In this document: one piece after another, positions 1 to 11,160 of the stretch
How positions within the stretch are numbered: the first letter of the stretch is position 1
How the letters are laid out: each line of letters opens with the position of its first letter
Assembly (NCBI GenBank): GCA_023512835.1
Contig: CM042085.1
Coordinates: 46,114,189 to 46,178,188 of the forward strand
Reading direction: 5' to 3'
Source: Taxillus chinensis
Taxonomy: Eukaryota; Streptophyta; Magnoliopsida; Santalales; Loranthaceae
Length of the DNA: 64,000 nt
Notes under the pieces: model-generated
Database searches by the model: none
The model's input: the letters and a program-made list of their open reading frames with translations, nothing else
What the model was told of the DNA's origin: nothing
Translations under genes and position numbers: made by a program

Positions 1-125
1 GTTTTGGCAGATTTTGGACCTCACTTTTGACATAGTAGCTGGCCTCAAACAATTGGCGTGCAAGAACAAAAGTTTCTTAGAATGATGTCCTCTACCTACC
101 ACAGAAATTTCAGAGCATTTGGAGC

Positions 126-254
126 TGCACGTGAATTCACCCATTTCACGTGCAAGCCTATTTTTGCCTCTCAGGCCTCTACAGGATGCAAGGAAGCTTG
201 GGGAGAAGTTTGAGCTGATTTGGAGGTGCACGTGAATTCACCATATCACGTGCA
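126..254. promoter_or_regulatory. Two CACGTG-anchored inverted repeats in U3
   Basis: Bases 126-135 (TGCACGTGAA) and 145-154 (TTCACGTGCA) are perfect 10-base inverted arms around a 9-base loop. Bases 227-235 and 246-254 form a second pair with perfect 9-base arms. CACGTG is the plant G-box bound by bHLH and bZIP factors; function here is inferred. Confidence 0.7.
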
Positions 255-376
255 AATTGACGTGCAGAGATATTTTTGGACCGATCCTATCGTTTTTCCA
301 TGCTGATCATTTGTTCCTGAAGGCCCAAGTCCAAATTGTGGATGGAAGATAATGATTTTAAAGTTTCGAGTGTTAC

Positions 377-448
377 TTATCAAAACTACGCCGTTTTGAT
401 AAATGGGCTAGGGTACACACCTCAAAGCCCATCCAAACTCTATAAATA
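377..448 (+). promoter_or_regulatory. LTR core promoter: palindrome plus TATA box
   Basis: TTATCAAAAC (377-386) and GTTTTGATAA (393-402) are perfect inverted arms around TACGCC. TATAAATA follows at 441-448. The same order, palindrome then TATA about 40-70 bases on, recurs in the other gypsy-type LTRs of the window. Confidence 0.65.
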
Positions 449-1359
449 CAAGCATCCACGCCTCTACTATGCATCCCTAGACCCCCTACACGTTTTTAGA
501 GAGAGGGAGAGGCTCCACGACTTGGAGGTTGCTCCTTGACCTAGGAGAGCAGCCGTCGCAGCAGCCGTCGCGGATTTTGGAGCCTGGATTTGAAGCTTTG
601 CTGTGCGCGTGATCAAGAAGAAGATGTTTAGCTTTTCTGCTATGGTTTTGCTTGTAATCATGCGTGAGTAGTTCTTTTAATCTAGGGGAGCAATGTAGCC
701 CCCTTGTTACTTTGTTGTGTTTATGAATATTTGGGTTTGGATGATTGAGTTTTGCATGTTTTATGAATCTGTTCTTAATCTCTATCTTTGGATGTACACC
801 TTGGTAATTTTAGCCCTAGTCTGGGGCGGATTGAGATTCATAACTTATTTGTAATTGGTGTGATCATTATCCTTTTGCAAGTATGATTTATTGGCTTTGC
901 ATGTTTGTGTGTTTAGATGACCATTCTGGCATACAACTCTTAAAAGGACCTCAATGACCATTTGTTGTCCTTGGCTTATGTTTAGCATGTTTTCAATCAG
1001 ACAACCCTAATACCATGAACCAGTAGAGATAACATAGGGAGGTGAAATTGTGATCCTAGATGCTTTTAATCCTTGAAACTTAATCCTAAAATCAATTTAC
1101 TTTCTTTGTTTATTCAGAAAACCAAATAAAAATTAGATCTTTAGTTTAAAAAAGAAAACTTTTTGCCAAGACATTTTATAGAACAATAGTAATTGGGTGT
1201 TTTGATTTGAGAACTAGAGAACTAGGCTAATCCCTGTGGGTTCGACCCCTTGCTTGATGCTATTCTTTTAGTGCAAACTTAGGGAATTTATTATTTTGAA
1301 GAGAGATTTAACGACATTAGCTAGCTCTTTTAGAGAGGCTAAAAATCTTGTCTGTCACA

Positions 1360-2990
1360 GAACTATAGGTGGACTCGAAACCAACCATCAGATCAAGTGA
1401 TTGGTGATCCTACTGTTGCAGTAAGAACGAGGGCAGCTACATCCAACTTGTGTCTCTACTCTTGTTTTCTATCACAAATAGAGCCAAAGGTGGTGGATGA
1501 AGCCCTTCAAGATTCTAACTGGATAGACGCTATGCAAGAAGAGCTTAATCAGTTCAAGAGGAACGAAGTGTGGACGTTAGTACCAAGGCCGAGGTCGCAA
1601 CAAGTTATTGGAGTTAAATGGGTATTTCAGAACAAACTGGATACTAATGGAATAGTAATCCGGAACAAAGCTTGACTGGTAGCCAAAGGATATTGTCAAG
1701 AAGAAGGCATTGATTATGACGAAACCTTTGATCCAGTAGCTAGACTTGAGGCGATCCGAATGTTCCTGGCGTATGCATCCTATGAAAACTCCACAGTTTA
1801 TCAAATGGATGTCAAGAGCGCTTTCCTTAATGGAGATCTTCAATAGGAGGTTTATGTTGAACAATCTCCGGGCTTCATTGAACACAAGGCTGAACATATG
1901 GTATATAAACTACAGAAAGCCTTGTACGGATTGAAGCAAGCTCCAAGAGCCTGGTATGACAAACTATGGGAATTCTTGCTCGAACACAACTTTAGAAAAG
2001 GGAAGATTGACACCATAATATTTCTACGGAAAGGGAAAGATCATTCTCTGATCGTACAAATTTATGTGGATGACATCATTTTCAGATCATCTAATCCGAA
2101 GCTTTGTGAAGAGTTTGCAAAGTTGATGACTGGCAAGTTTGAAATGAGCATGATGGGAGAATTATTATACCTCCATGGAATAGAAGTTAAACAAATGAAG
2201 GATGGAATCTTCATCAACCAAGCTAAGTACACACGGGACTTAATCAAGAAGTTCGGAATGTAAAACTCAACTCTCGTGAAGATTCTCATGCCAGTCAATC
2301 CCAAGTTAGATCCTGATCTTAACGGAGAATCAGTAAATGTGACTGAATACAGAGGGATGATAGGATTATTGCTATATCTTACAGTGAGTCGCCCTGATAT
2401 TATGTTTGCAACGTGCATTTGTGCAAGATATCAGGTGAATCCCAAAGAGTCACACATGCTTCATGTAAAACGGAGGGACAGTGAATTTGGGACTCTGGTA
2501 TCCAAAGGAGTCCAACTTCTCTTTATTCGGATACTCAAATGCTGATTTTGTCGAGTGTCGCATCGACAGGAAGAGCACTAGTGGTACTTGTCAGTTCCTT
2601 GGAAACAGATTGATTCATGGTTCAGTAAGAAGCAGAATTCCGTATCAACCTCTACTGCTGAGGCAGAATATATAGCTGCTGAGAGTTGTTGCGCACAGCT
2701 TCTCTGGATGTAAAGTCAACTTACTGAATACGATTTTAACATGACGTCTGTTCCACTATACTACGATAACACAAGTGCAATTGCTATCAGCAACAATCCC
2801 GTCATGCACCCAAAGACAAAGCACATTAAAGTCAGGTATCACTTCATCCGAGATCATGTTCTCAAAAAAACATATCTCTTGAACATGTTGCTAGGGATGA
2901 TCAACTCACAGACATACTCACCAAGCCCTGCCTGATCCAAGATTTTTCGAACTACTCCTCAAATCAGGTATGCTTGACCTTTCTATATAG
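1360..2990 (+). pseudogene. Sirevirus copy A: pol 3' part (RT-RNase H), broken
   Basis: This is the C-terminal half of a Ty1/copia polyprotein. It runs from the linker before reverse transcriptase, through RT (with YVDDIIF near 2062-2080), to RNase H and the final conserved GMLD motif, ending at a TAG at 2988-2990. It aligns residue by residue with the pol of copies B and C. The frame has stops near 1674, 1844, 2261 and 2712, plus small indels near 2470 and 2900. Gag, protease and integrase are absent because the element is cut at 1360 by the Athila-like LTR. It belongs with 6289-9195, separated by the solo LTR at 4601-6288. It is clearly dead as a coding unit. Confidence 0.92.
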
Positions 2991-4600
2991 CTTCTCATTT
3001 ATTCATTCAATAGTATTTCTTTCAGAACATGCATCGTGTTTCATGATGAGCGTTAGACACTTACTGTTCTTACTGCAGATCATCTTTACTTGTGTCATGC
3101 ATAGTGTTCTGATAATTTTCTCATATTTTATATGGGAGGATGCTTGTGTTTCCCGACTGAAGTCGCTTAAGCTAACATAATTAAGATATATGAATAAAAA
3201 CTTGTTAGGGTTTCATGATTCAAATTTTTATCTCTCACCACATGTCAAATGCTTTTTCATATTGATTGCAATATTAACATACCTAGTTAAAGAAATGAAA
3301 TGGGTTAGCTCGGAATGCCTAGTGGATAAAATTACAGTTGCAGTCTGATCAGCTTCTGAAGTGGAGTTTCCTCAAGCATAGATAGCAATTGCTCAAGATC
3401 TAAATATTAAGCGGGAAATGTCCATCGAGAGGATCGCATGGTCTAAGGGGGAGAAAATGCTTTATCTATTACCCAAGTAATACCCCCCTTATATGTCTCG
3501 TGACCTCTTTCCTGGCTGTCTATCTGAGGAGGAGTCTTTCTCGAGAGGATGGCACAATCAAAGGGGGAGCAAAAGCTTCATCTATTACTTCCGTAATAAC
3601 CCCCTGATATGTCTCGGATGCTCTACCCTATAACTCTTAGACTGGGCATGCATTGTTGAATCATAATTGTGGCATGATTGGATGTTTTTGCTTCTTCAAT
3701 TGTGCATTTTAATATAATAATCAAGTGATTGTGTCTGGCATGTGTTCTTTAATCCATTCTCACTCATGAATCTTAAGTTGGGCAACTCATATAAATTTAA
3801 TTAATCTTAGCTACATCGTTTAGCATGAAGGTTTTGCTATGTTAACCAATATGAACTTATGTGTTTCTTATCTGACATATGCTTTGATTTCAGTAGAAAT
3901 GATCCTTAACTCGTATGTATGTGTCTCTCGTATTCCTTTTTAATGCATAAGTTCTGATTTATTCATTAGTTCGGATTATGTTGACTTTTCGTATCTGTTT
4001 ATATCTGTACTAATCCTAACCTGTTAAGTCTTCTGTTCTTTTAGTTTATCTTTATGAAGCTACAGGTTCAAATTCTCTTTGCATTTTCACTGATATATAT
4101 CTTGTCTGATGTCTCATATTTGAAGTGTTGTGGTACTTCTTTTCTCTTTGACTTTAAGACAGCAAAGGAATCTATTCTTCTCTTACAGCACTTGTTTCTA
4201 CAAACTCGATCTGTTTTTCATCCAGATATTCTTCTACGGATTATCTTTACCCTAGATGATAGTCGGTTCCATTCCTCCTGACTCTTGGAACTCTCAAATT
4301 GCGATAAACAAAGTATTATCTTACATCGCGTGTTTTTGAGGAGGGATAATGATGGCCCATTAAATGCACGTCACGAGATGGGCAATTAGTCACTTGATTT
4401 TCCGGAAGAAGGCAAACAGTTGTCATAAATGCTTGGTCATGCTGCCTCCGCGTCAACTCTTTACTCGGGGGAGCCAACTATCAAGTCTAATGACATTAGA
4501 TTGTCAGGCGGTCACTATTCATCTCGCTTAAACCCTAGACCCACCAGCATCCACTAGCCCGCTATATAAATCCTAAGCCTTTACGAAAGAGCAATTTCTC
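2991..4600 (+). other. Non-coding spacer between pol and third ORF of copy A
   Basis: This spacer of about 1.6 kb has no convincing gene and aligns with 45528-47199 of copy C. It carries polypurine-tract-like strings, AAGGGGGAGAAAA at 3446-3458 and AAAGGGGGAGCAAAA at 3560-3574, resembling the PPT at 7761. Several PPT-like strings in this interval are a known trait of Sireviruses. The short open frames here (for example 2974-3180 and 4054-4281) have no recognisable product. Confidence 0.7.
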
Positions 4601-5152
4601 TGTAATGACCCGTGTGTAAGAAGTTAACCACAAACACCTTGGATGTTGGTGCACAAGTTTGAGGTAAGAGATGAGCCCAAGAGGGGACTTTTGGGAGGTG
4701 CATGTGACAAGTGGTAACGTACATTTATGCCCTAGGAAGATGCTATGCATATACATGCGGTTTTAAGCTGTTTTGGCAGATTTTGGAGCTCACTTTTAAT
4801 ATAGTAGATGGCCTCAAACAATTGGCATGCAAGAACAAAAGTTGCTTAGAATGAGGTCCTCTATCTACCACAGAAATTTCAGAGCATTTGGAGTTGCACG
4901 TGAATTCACCCATTTCACATACAAGCATATTTTTGCTTCTCAGACCTCTACAAGATGCAAGGAGGCTTGGGGTGAAGTTTGAGTGCATTTGGAGCTGCAC
5001 GCCAATTGGGGAATTGGCGTTCAAATTGGCGTGCAAGCATGTTTTTGCATGGTTACCTTGGTTTTGTCATTCTAATCATCTTTTCCCAAAGGACCATATT
5101 GGAATTATGAATATTTTGGTGTATATGGATGTGGGAAGGTCATAGCTTGTTC

Positions 5153-5230
5153 CATCAAAACTACGTCGTTTTGATGCTGGGATTCACTTAATCAAAAATA
5201 CGTCGTTTTGATGTTGTGTTGTCTATATAA
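5153..5230 (+). promoter_or_regulatory. Duplicated palindromes and TATA box in solo LTR
   Basis: CATCAAAAC (5153-5161) and GTTTTGATG (5168-5176) pair perfectly around TACGTC. A second copy, ATCAAAA/TTTTGAT, lies at 5191-5212. A TATA-like TCTATATAA follows at 5222-5230. Confidence 0.65.
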
Positions 5231-5581
5231 GGAGGAGAAGCCCCTTCAATGGCGGTTTTTGATGTATTCTGGTGTTGGATGGTGAGTGCATATTAAGTGT
5301 TCGATAAAATGCCTGTGTGAATATGCCTAGTATGTGTTTGATAATATGCCTGTGTGGCTGGGTTTGTGGGTTTGTGAATGTATGCATGTTAAGCGTTTGG
5401 TAAAATACCTGTGAGACTCTGCATGTCAAGTGTTTGATTTTATGCCTGATGGGCTGTGCGAACTAAGTGTTTGGTATTATGCCTGTGAAAGTGTGTATGC
5501 TACGTGTTTGGTTTAATGCCTATGTGATCTTGTATGCTGTGTTTGTGGAACCCGGTGGCTGTGGAAGCCCGAGACTGGAAC

Positions 5582-5805
5582 TGTTAGCCTGTGTGGCTAA
5601 GCCTATATGGCTGTGGATATGTTAGCCCGTGTGGCTAAGCCTGAGTGGTCGTGGACATGTTAGCCGTGTGGCTAAGCCTTAGTGGCCGTGGATATGTTAG
5701 CCGTGTGGCTAAGCCTTAGTGGCCATAGATATGTTAGCCGTGTGGCTAAGCCTTAGTGGCTGTGGATATGTTAGCCTATATGGCTAAGCCTGTATGGCTG
5801 TGGAT
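5582..5805 (+). repeat. Tandem repeat, unit about 38 bases
   Basis: About six imperfect copies of a unit with GTTAGCC, GTGTGGCTAAGCC and GGATAT. The same array is in the solo LTR at 33186-33455. Confidence 0.8.
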
Positions 5806-6368
5806 ATGTGTGTGCCATGTGAATGTGAAATACAACTTGTTTATATTTTATTGTCACTACACTGCACCTGTACACACTCATGTAGACGCTAGGAGCATGG
5901 GATGGATTGGGGAGACATGATCCCTACTGAGCTGTGGTTGCTCACCCCTCCCTCTATGTGGTGTTTTCTTTCAGGAACATACAGGCGTTAGGTGGATACA
6001 CCAAGGTGGAAGACCATCTTCGTTTTATTGTTCACTTCAGTAAATGTAATTTTATAATTTATGTAACCCCAAGGGGGGAAATGTACTAAGGGATTGAATT
6101 GTAGCAAGGAACCTGGTTGGTTTGTGAACATTTGGTGTTTGATATTAAATAAAGATGTAGCTTGTTTGATTTATTGTAATTGTTAGTTTTGTTTGTGTGG
6201 CATACAGTGATCCAACCCCGTTGCCCTCCGTGTGGGTGAATGGGGAGTCACGTACCTATTTCCTCGGGTTGGAAATTCAGGGCGTGACATTCTCACTCTC
6301 ACATTTCACAGTCGCTCTTCCAATTCTCAAACCCTAAATTTCCTTTCCCTTCTCTGCATTCATTTCCA

Positions 6369-7623
6369 GTGGCACCCAAGACCGCTCTTTCCGACGTTAA
6401 TCCTGGCCATCTAGTTGATTGGCCTTCTGTGTCCAATCCTCCGGCGTGGTTTCTGGAACTTCGCCCTCTACTGGAAGCAAGCCCAGAGCGCCCAAATTGC
6501 CGCCATCGCCGTCAAGGTTGATGCTCTCGGTGCCCAACTCCTCTCCACCCTAACAGACTCCTCCACTTCCATTGAGCAGAAGATAGATCTTGTCGCCTCG
6601 TCTGTGCATTCCTTGTCAACCTCATTCACAGACTTGGCGCATATGATGGCTCGTCCTCCTACAGCTCCTCAGCGATCTGCCAAAACGGGGGAGAAAGTAT
6701 CATCTGATCCTCCTGCTGGTAAGAGGCCTGCATCTACATTGCTTCCGGGAGTTTCTATCCCCAAACGCAGTCGCTTCTCTCAGCCAAGCTCCTCCAGTGT
6801 AGCTCCTCCTTCGACCTCTCCATCCGCGGCTGTCAGCTTCCTCCTATCATACGCGGAACGCAATCCACATGATACAGATGGAAGTGTTTTCAATGAGATG
6901 GCTAAGTATGCCACGTCTACTACCAAACGAAGATATCTATCCAATATGTACCCCTTCTCCCCTAAAGATATTCAGACTCTACGTTCTGAGAAGGGCCTAT
7001 TCACCACAGATGACATAGATAACTTCTCTCGGGCGGTAAAGATGGAGATAAGGTTATTTCCGTCTCTGTACACGGATGGACACTTGTCTGATGTGATGTC
7101 GTGTTGGTCTGAGGGCTATCTTTCAGACGTAGCCCACTTCCAAAACTTCATTGACAGAAGTGCTGAGGACAGCAAGCCATGGAAAAATCTTTCCTCGGTC
7201 CACATTTCGTACTGGGTCAAGATAACACACTTCATGCTAATTGTCTTTCTGATTCCATCAAAGCAGATGCTCTTGATTGATTCTCACCAAGTTGTGGATA
7301 ACAGAGTTAGAAAAGATCAACTGGAGCCACTGCATCTTCAACTAACAGAAGCAGTAAAGTAATCCGAGCTTTATCAAGAAATGGGCCAAACTCCTTTGGC
7401 TCCTATTGAAATGTTGAAGGCGGCGATCCGGAGCAAGAAGCAAGTGCCCCAACAGCCCAACGGAGATAGTTGTGGAGCCTTTGTCTGTTTCTTCATCAAA
7501 TCTTTCATAAGAGTGGATGAAGACTAGAACAACATCCATGACTACTCGTTGGAGCAGACAATGGAGCTTCGAGAGAAGGCAGCAACAATGATTTTCAAGT
7601 ATAGTAAGCCTAATGTACCTTAA
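6369..7623 (+). pseudogene. Copy A third ORF: Ulp1/C48 protease-like protein, deleted and broken
   Basis: This is a degraded copy of the ORF that follows pol in copies B and C. The start codon position reads GTG (6369-6371) where C has ATG. The first 35 or so codons are followed by a deletion of about 1.4-1.5 kb relative to C, which removes most of the N-terminal domain and the linker. What remains is the coiled-coil segment (about 6480-6655), the basic patch PKRSR (6760-6774) and the protease domain. The catalytic His (7228-7230), Asp (7279-7281) and Cys (7471-7473, in QQPNGDSCGAFVC) are kept. Stops at 7360-7362 and near 7525 break the domain. The ORF ends at TAA 7621-7623. The C48 call rests on motif order and spacing (H...D...Q-x5-C-G), not on a database search. 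Confidence 0.82.
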
Positions 7624-7760
7624 TGTAAAATTCCTGTATCAAGGCTGAATTGTACTTTTGTTGTTGACTTAATGGAATATGAAAGTTAACTTTATTTCTG
7701 TATCTTATCATTTTGCTTCACTTACCGGATCAGATTACAAAGGGTTTTGACATATACATA

Positions 7761-7772
7761 ATTGGGGGAGAT
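7761..7772 (+). other. Polypurine tract of copy A
   Basis: ATTGGGGGAGAT sits directly before the 3' LTR (TGTTGG at 7773). The same string precedes the 3' LTRs of copies B and C. Confidence 0.8.
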
Positions 7773-9195
7773 TGTTGGATCAAGCCCAGAATTTGGATTA
7801 TGCGGATAAAACCCTATTTAATTTGATTTGAGACATTGCATGTTTATTCTTAAGTTGTTGCAGAAGATATGATCTTAATACGAACCTTCACTCATGAGAG
7901 AAAAGATAAAGGATAAGATATATAATCCTGATCCGGACAAATGTGAGTGTCGTCAAACACTTGGTAAATAACTAAGTCTACATTTCATACGGAATAAGGA
8001 TCATTCGTGCGGACTAAACAGTTGAAGCTATGGACTAAGGAATCTGTATCTAACACCTTAATGGACTAAGTCAAATAGATGCGGAATAAGAATCCTAGTC
8101 TACATCTAGCACGGAGTAAGAGACAGTTATCGCAGAATAAATAGCTAAGTCTTCCACTCAAGCGGACTAAGGACAAGAAGACATGGAGTAAGGAATCCGA
8201 GTCTTTTATACATGCGAAGTAAGGAACGACTTGTGCGGAATAAGGACTCAAGTCTTTTATTCGCACGGAGTAAGGAAAATATATGCGAAGTAAAGAATCC
8301 GAACCTTTTACTCAAGCGAAGTAAGGATGTGCTGATACGGAATAAGCCATCTAGACTTTTCAACTCATGCAGAGTAAGAAACTCTTGCGGAGTAAGGAAG
8401 CGCTGATACGGAGTAAGCTATCCGGACTTCTCACTCATACGGAGTAAGGAAGCGCTGACACGGAATAAGGATTCTAGGATCAAACTGACACAGAGTAAGG
8501 ATCCGAGCTTTATTAACACGGAATAAGGAACTTTATGACGGATTAAAAAGACGCTACTTCAACTTATCATCTCCGCATTCAAAGTCATCAACTCAGTGCG
8601 TCCCGATGTAAGACAAACTCGTTGAAAACCTAAATCATCTTACATGTGGATCACACGGATGTGTACATAACTTTAACTGCACTTGAAAACACGCGAAGAC
8701 ACTTATGCTTTACAAACCCAAGATCTTGGGCTCCATATCCGGAGCAATCAAGGCAGAGAGATTTCTGAAGAACAGTCAATGTTGCACGTTGCTCGGAAGA
8801 ACAAGTTCCAAAGATGTTTTTCACGGATGGTTATATATATTAACACTTGTATATTTTTATAAACAGAATTGTATGCGCGCAAGGTGTAAGAAAGAAAAAT
8901 ATATGTGTATGTGCGTACATGTACAAGAGCTCATATAGAGATTAAATTGGCTAGTGTGTGAGTACTTGTAAACAGAGTGTAAGAGAATTGTTCAGTAGAT
9001 CGAAAAGCTTTACAAGCTTTAATCTGTTTGTATTTTGTTGTAATTATCTCTTGATAATAAAACAAAATACTTCCACTATCTAGTTATCTTCCGCATTGAT
9101 TATATCTTTTAACCACATAAGTGTTATGCCAGAGACGAGCGAAGAGTTTTCGATTAGAGCCTATTCACCCTCCTCTAGGCTCCCAGGGACCAACA
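7773..9195 (+). mobile_element. 3' LTR of Sirevirus copy A
   Basis: The LTR begins TGTTGGATCAAGCCC and ends GGGACCAACA (1,423 bases). It aligns with the LTRs at 38463, 50108, 26611 and 53274. Its middle (about 8090-8540) is packed with degenerate copies of a short unit containing CGGAGTAAGGA or CGGAATAAGGA, some facing CTTACTC so that they can form hairpins. The 5' partner LTR is missing, so no TSD can be scored. Confidence 0.9.
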
Positions 9196-9640
9196 CCTAG
9201 CAGCCCTTATATAGGGCTACAACTCTTCTTCCTCCTTTGTCTTTGCTTTTTAGGGCCAAAAATACCCAATTACCCCTCGACAATCAATATTCACAATAAA
9301 AACAGGCTTCAGGGCAAAACTAGGTCAAAGGGTTGAAGACTAGACGCCAACTAGAGTGCTACTTGAAGGCTCGATCCTCCATGTGCTGCTTGAAGCTGAG
9401 TGTCGAGCAGAAGCCTGGATGGCTCTCTGAATGGTTACTCGAGACTCCTTACTCAAGGCTAGCTCATAGTTTGCTCGAGCCTGTGTCAAGCAAAGCCTTA
9501 AGCTGCTTATTCTTTTCTGCACTGGAGTTTTGCTCGAGCTTTGTGCTCGAGTCTCTTTCTCGAGGTTCTCTTCTATGCTCGGTGCTTGTGTGTTGAGCAA
9601 AACTCCTAAATTGTCCAACTTCTCTAATACTCTGCAGTAT
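9196..9640. repeat. CTCGA-rich LTR-like segment
   Basis: Repeat-derived DNA with many CTCGA/CTCGAG strings. Similar TCGA-rich stretches occur at about 17190-17450 and 55280-55990. Family and orientation are uncertain. No gene seen. Confidence 0.4.
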
Positions 9641-10729
9641 CTCTGGAAAGTGCTATAAAATGCTGCAAAACAATGCACAAAGTCCTTTCTCCCATGTATC
9701 ATCTTTGAATTGATCCAATGTATTAATTACGCAAATTCCTTTCTCCCACTTGAAATGTATCCATCTCCACCATAGTTGCGTAACATCCCAGAAGAATATT
9801 AGGGTGTTGCTTGTCCGCGTAATATCATCAATAACACTCATGGCCTCGAAGTATTGTTATAGGCCAAACAAGAAGTTTTCCATCGCCAGTTTAAGGACTT
9901 TCAATATATGCCCGTGTCCACCACTAGTAACACTAGGCCCAGCTACCCACCGATTGTGAACTGTTTCGGTGAAATGTCTCCATCACCCTACAGATGTCAT
10001 GGATCTCACATTCCACATATTTCTGCAGGTTCGGCCAAATTCATGCTAATAGCCTCAATCTACCCCTTGAATGATTAGGTAAATTTTATGATCATGGCCT
10101 TCGCGGCCTTAGTAATTTCCGCAATCAAGTTGTCTACTTGATCACTTAGTTCGCCCACCAAGGAATTCACAGATGTGAAACTCCCTTCAAGCAAGGAAAT
10201 CTGAGCTTTGATAGGGTCCTTGAGCAATGTCACGGACCGAGGCTTATCCTAGCATACTTAGGCCATTTGGGGTATTTCCCCTTTGTAAAGTGTTGTACTT
10301 AGCTTATAGAGTAAGTTGTAGAGATTTTAGATTTCGATCATATATGATGTCTCCTGGCGATATAACCAGAAAAGTGTTAACATCTATATGTAGGGGAGTG
10401 ATGTTGTAAAGCTTTCAAGCATTCAATACAATCGTTTGTTGCCTTCGTTTAAATCGATCTTCCGCTAAGCGCTTCTCTACACAATTGCTTTACAACGGAT
10501 CGATGGGTTCCGATCCAAATGCGACGAGTTAAGCTGACCTAGCGTTCCTTCGTACGGGTGGGAACTAGGTACCGCACGGTTTAAGCTGCTATAAAGGCTG
10601 ACCCCGTGACATTGAGCACCATCTTGGACTTCCCATGTTTTAGTGGCGCTTGAGTAACATCTTGGACTTCCCATGTTGTTGCTCCGTGAGTGACTTCTCT
10701 GTCACAACAAACCCTTCCTCATATGACAT
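9641..10729 (-). pseudogene. Galadriel-like chromovirus gag, broken
   Basis: Read on the minus strand, a gag frame starts at an ATG at 10727-10729 and is interrupted by an LTR (10228-10706). It resumes at 10227 with an amphipathic, coiled-coil-like stretch (LLKDPIKAQISLLEGSF and on). Around 9680-9870 it shows the Ty3/gypsy capsid signature: FL..L.QYFEA, then LWWRW, then TLDQFK. This order matches the gag of the Galadriel chromovirus clade as I know it. Several stops and frame breaks are present. The PBS and LTR of the same element lie at 10774-11160. The downstream part is lost into the CTCGA-rich segment. Confidence 0.7.
10228..10706 (-). mobile_element. Short LTR inserted in the gag remnant
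   Basis: On the plus strand it runs from TGTCACGGACCGAGG to CTCTGTCACA, so it has TG..CA ends (479 bases). Gag coding sequence lies on both sides, so it looks like a solo LTR within the gag. No clean TSD is visible (AGCAA against ACAAA), so the ends are approximate. Confidence 0.5.
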
Positions 10730-10773
10730 TGCCACAACTTTTCCAACTAACCAAGTTACAACTAGACGTAATT

Positions 10774-10786
10774 GGCTTTGATACCA
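10774..10786 (-). other. Primer binding site (initiator Met tRNA type)
   Basis: The reverse complement reads TGGTATCAAAGCC, one base from the usual TGGTATCAGAGCC complementary to initiator tRNA-Met. It lies 2 bases from the LTR at 10789. Confidence 0.75.
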
Positions 10787-10788
10787 CC

Positions 10789-11160
10789 TGTTATATAGTT
10801 AGACTTATGACATGCTAGCTAGCGTGGCAGTTTGTCACTTAGCAGAAATTTGTGAACTAAATAAGTCTTTAAGTTCAAGTGAATTATTTTAGAGTCAAAC
10901 GGCAATTCTGAAGTTGTAGAGAGTGCCTAAAAGTGAGAAAATTTGTATTAGAACACAATGTCAATTATAAAGTTTTAACACTAGAGCATTGCTCTACAAA
11001 TATATTTTAGTACTATTTCACAACTGCCACTAGGAGCTATTCGGTTGATACTTTTGTGCAAATCACTTTACATCTTCTAACTCACTCTATGAGCTATAAA
11101 AACACTAAAAATAGTACAAATATGATATAAAAATGTGTTGTGAGGCTCTGGACCCTAACA
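10789..11160 (-). mobile_element. 5' LTR of the Galadriel-like remnant
   Basis: TG..CA-bounded, 372 bases. On the plus strand it runs from TGTTATATAG to GACCCTAACA, on the correct side of the PBS for a minus-strand element. AT-rich. Confidence 0.65.

Larger units (their letters stand above)
1..1359 (+). mobile_element. 3' part of an Athila-like LTR
   Basis: The left edge of the window lies inside an LTR; its start is off-window. It has two CACGTG inverted repeats (126-154, 227-254), a palindrome at 377-402, a TATA box at 441-448, and the phrase 'ccctgtgggttcgacccc' near 1230, whose counterpart occurs in the Athila LTR at 23570-25072. It ends in CA at about 1359, directly against Copia pol sequence. 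No PBS follows, so it is a solo LTR or a 3' LTR of a plus-strand element. About 240 bases at its left end closely match the U3 of the chromovirus LTRs at 4601 and 61774. Lineage is inferred from LTR similarity only. Confidence 0.65.
4601..6288 (+). mobile_element. Solo LTR of a chromovirus-type Ty3/gypsy element
   Basis: The LTR starts TGTAATGACC and ends GCGTGACA (1,688 bases). It is flanked by a perfect 5-base target duplication TTCTC (4596-4600 and 6289-6293). It is homologous to the LTRs at 31959 and 61774 and, outside its U3 centre, to the 3' LTR at 56130. It contains an Athila-like U3 segment from 4712, two palindromes and a TATA box (5153-5230), and tandem 38-base units at about 5582-5805. 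With no internal region and an intact TSD, it is the product of unequal LTR recombination. Confidence 0.93.
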
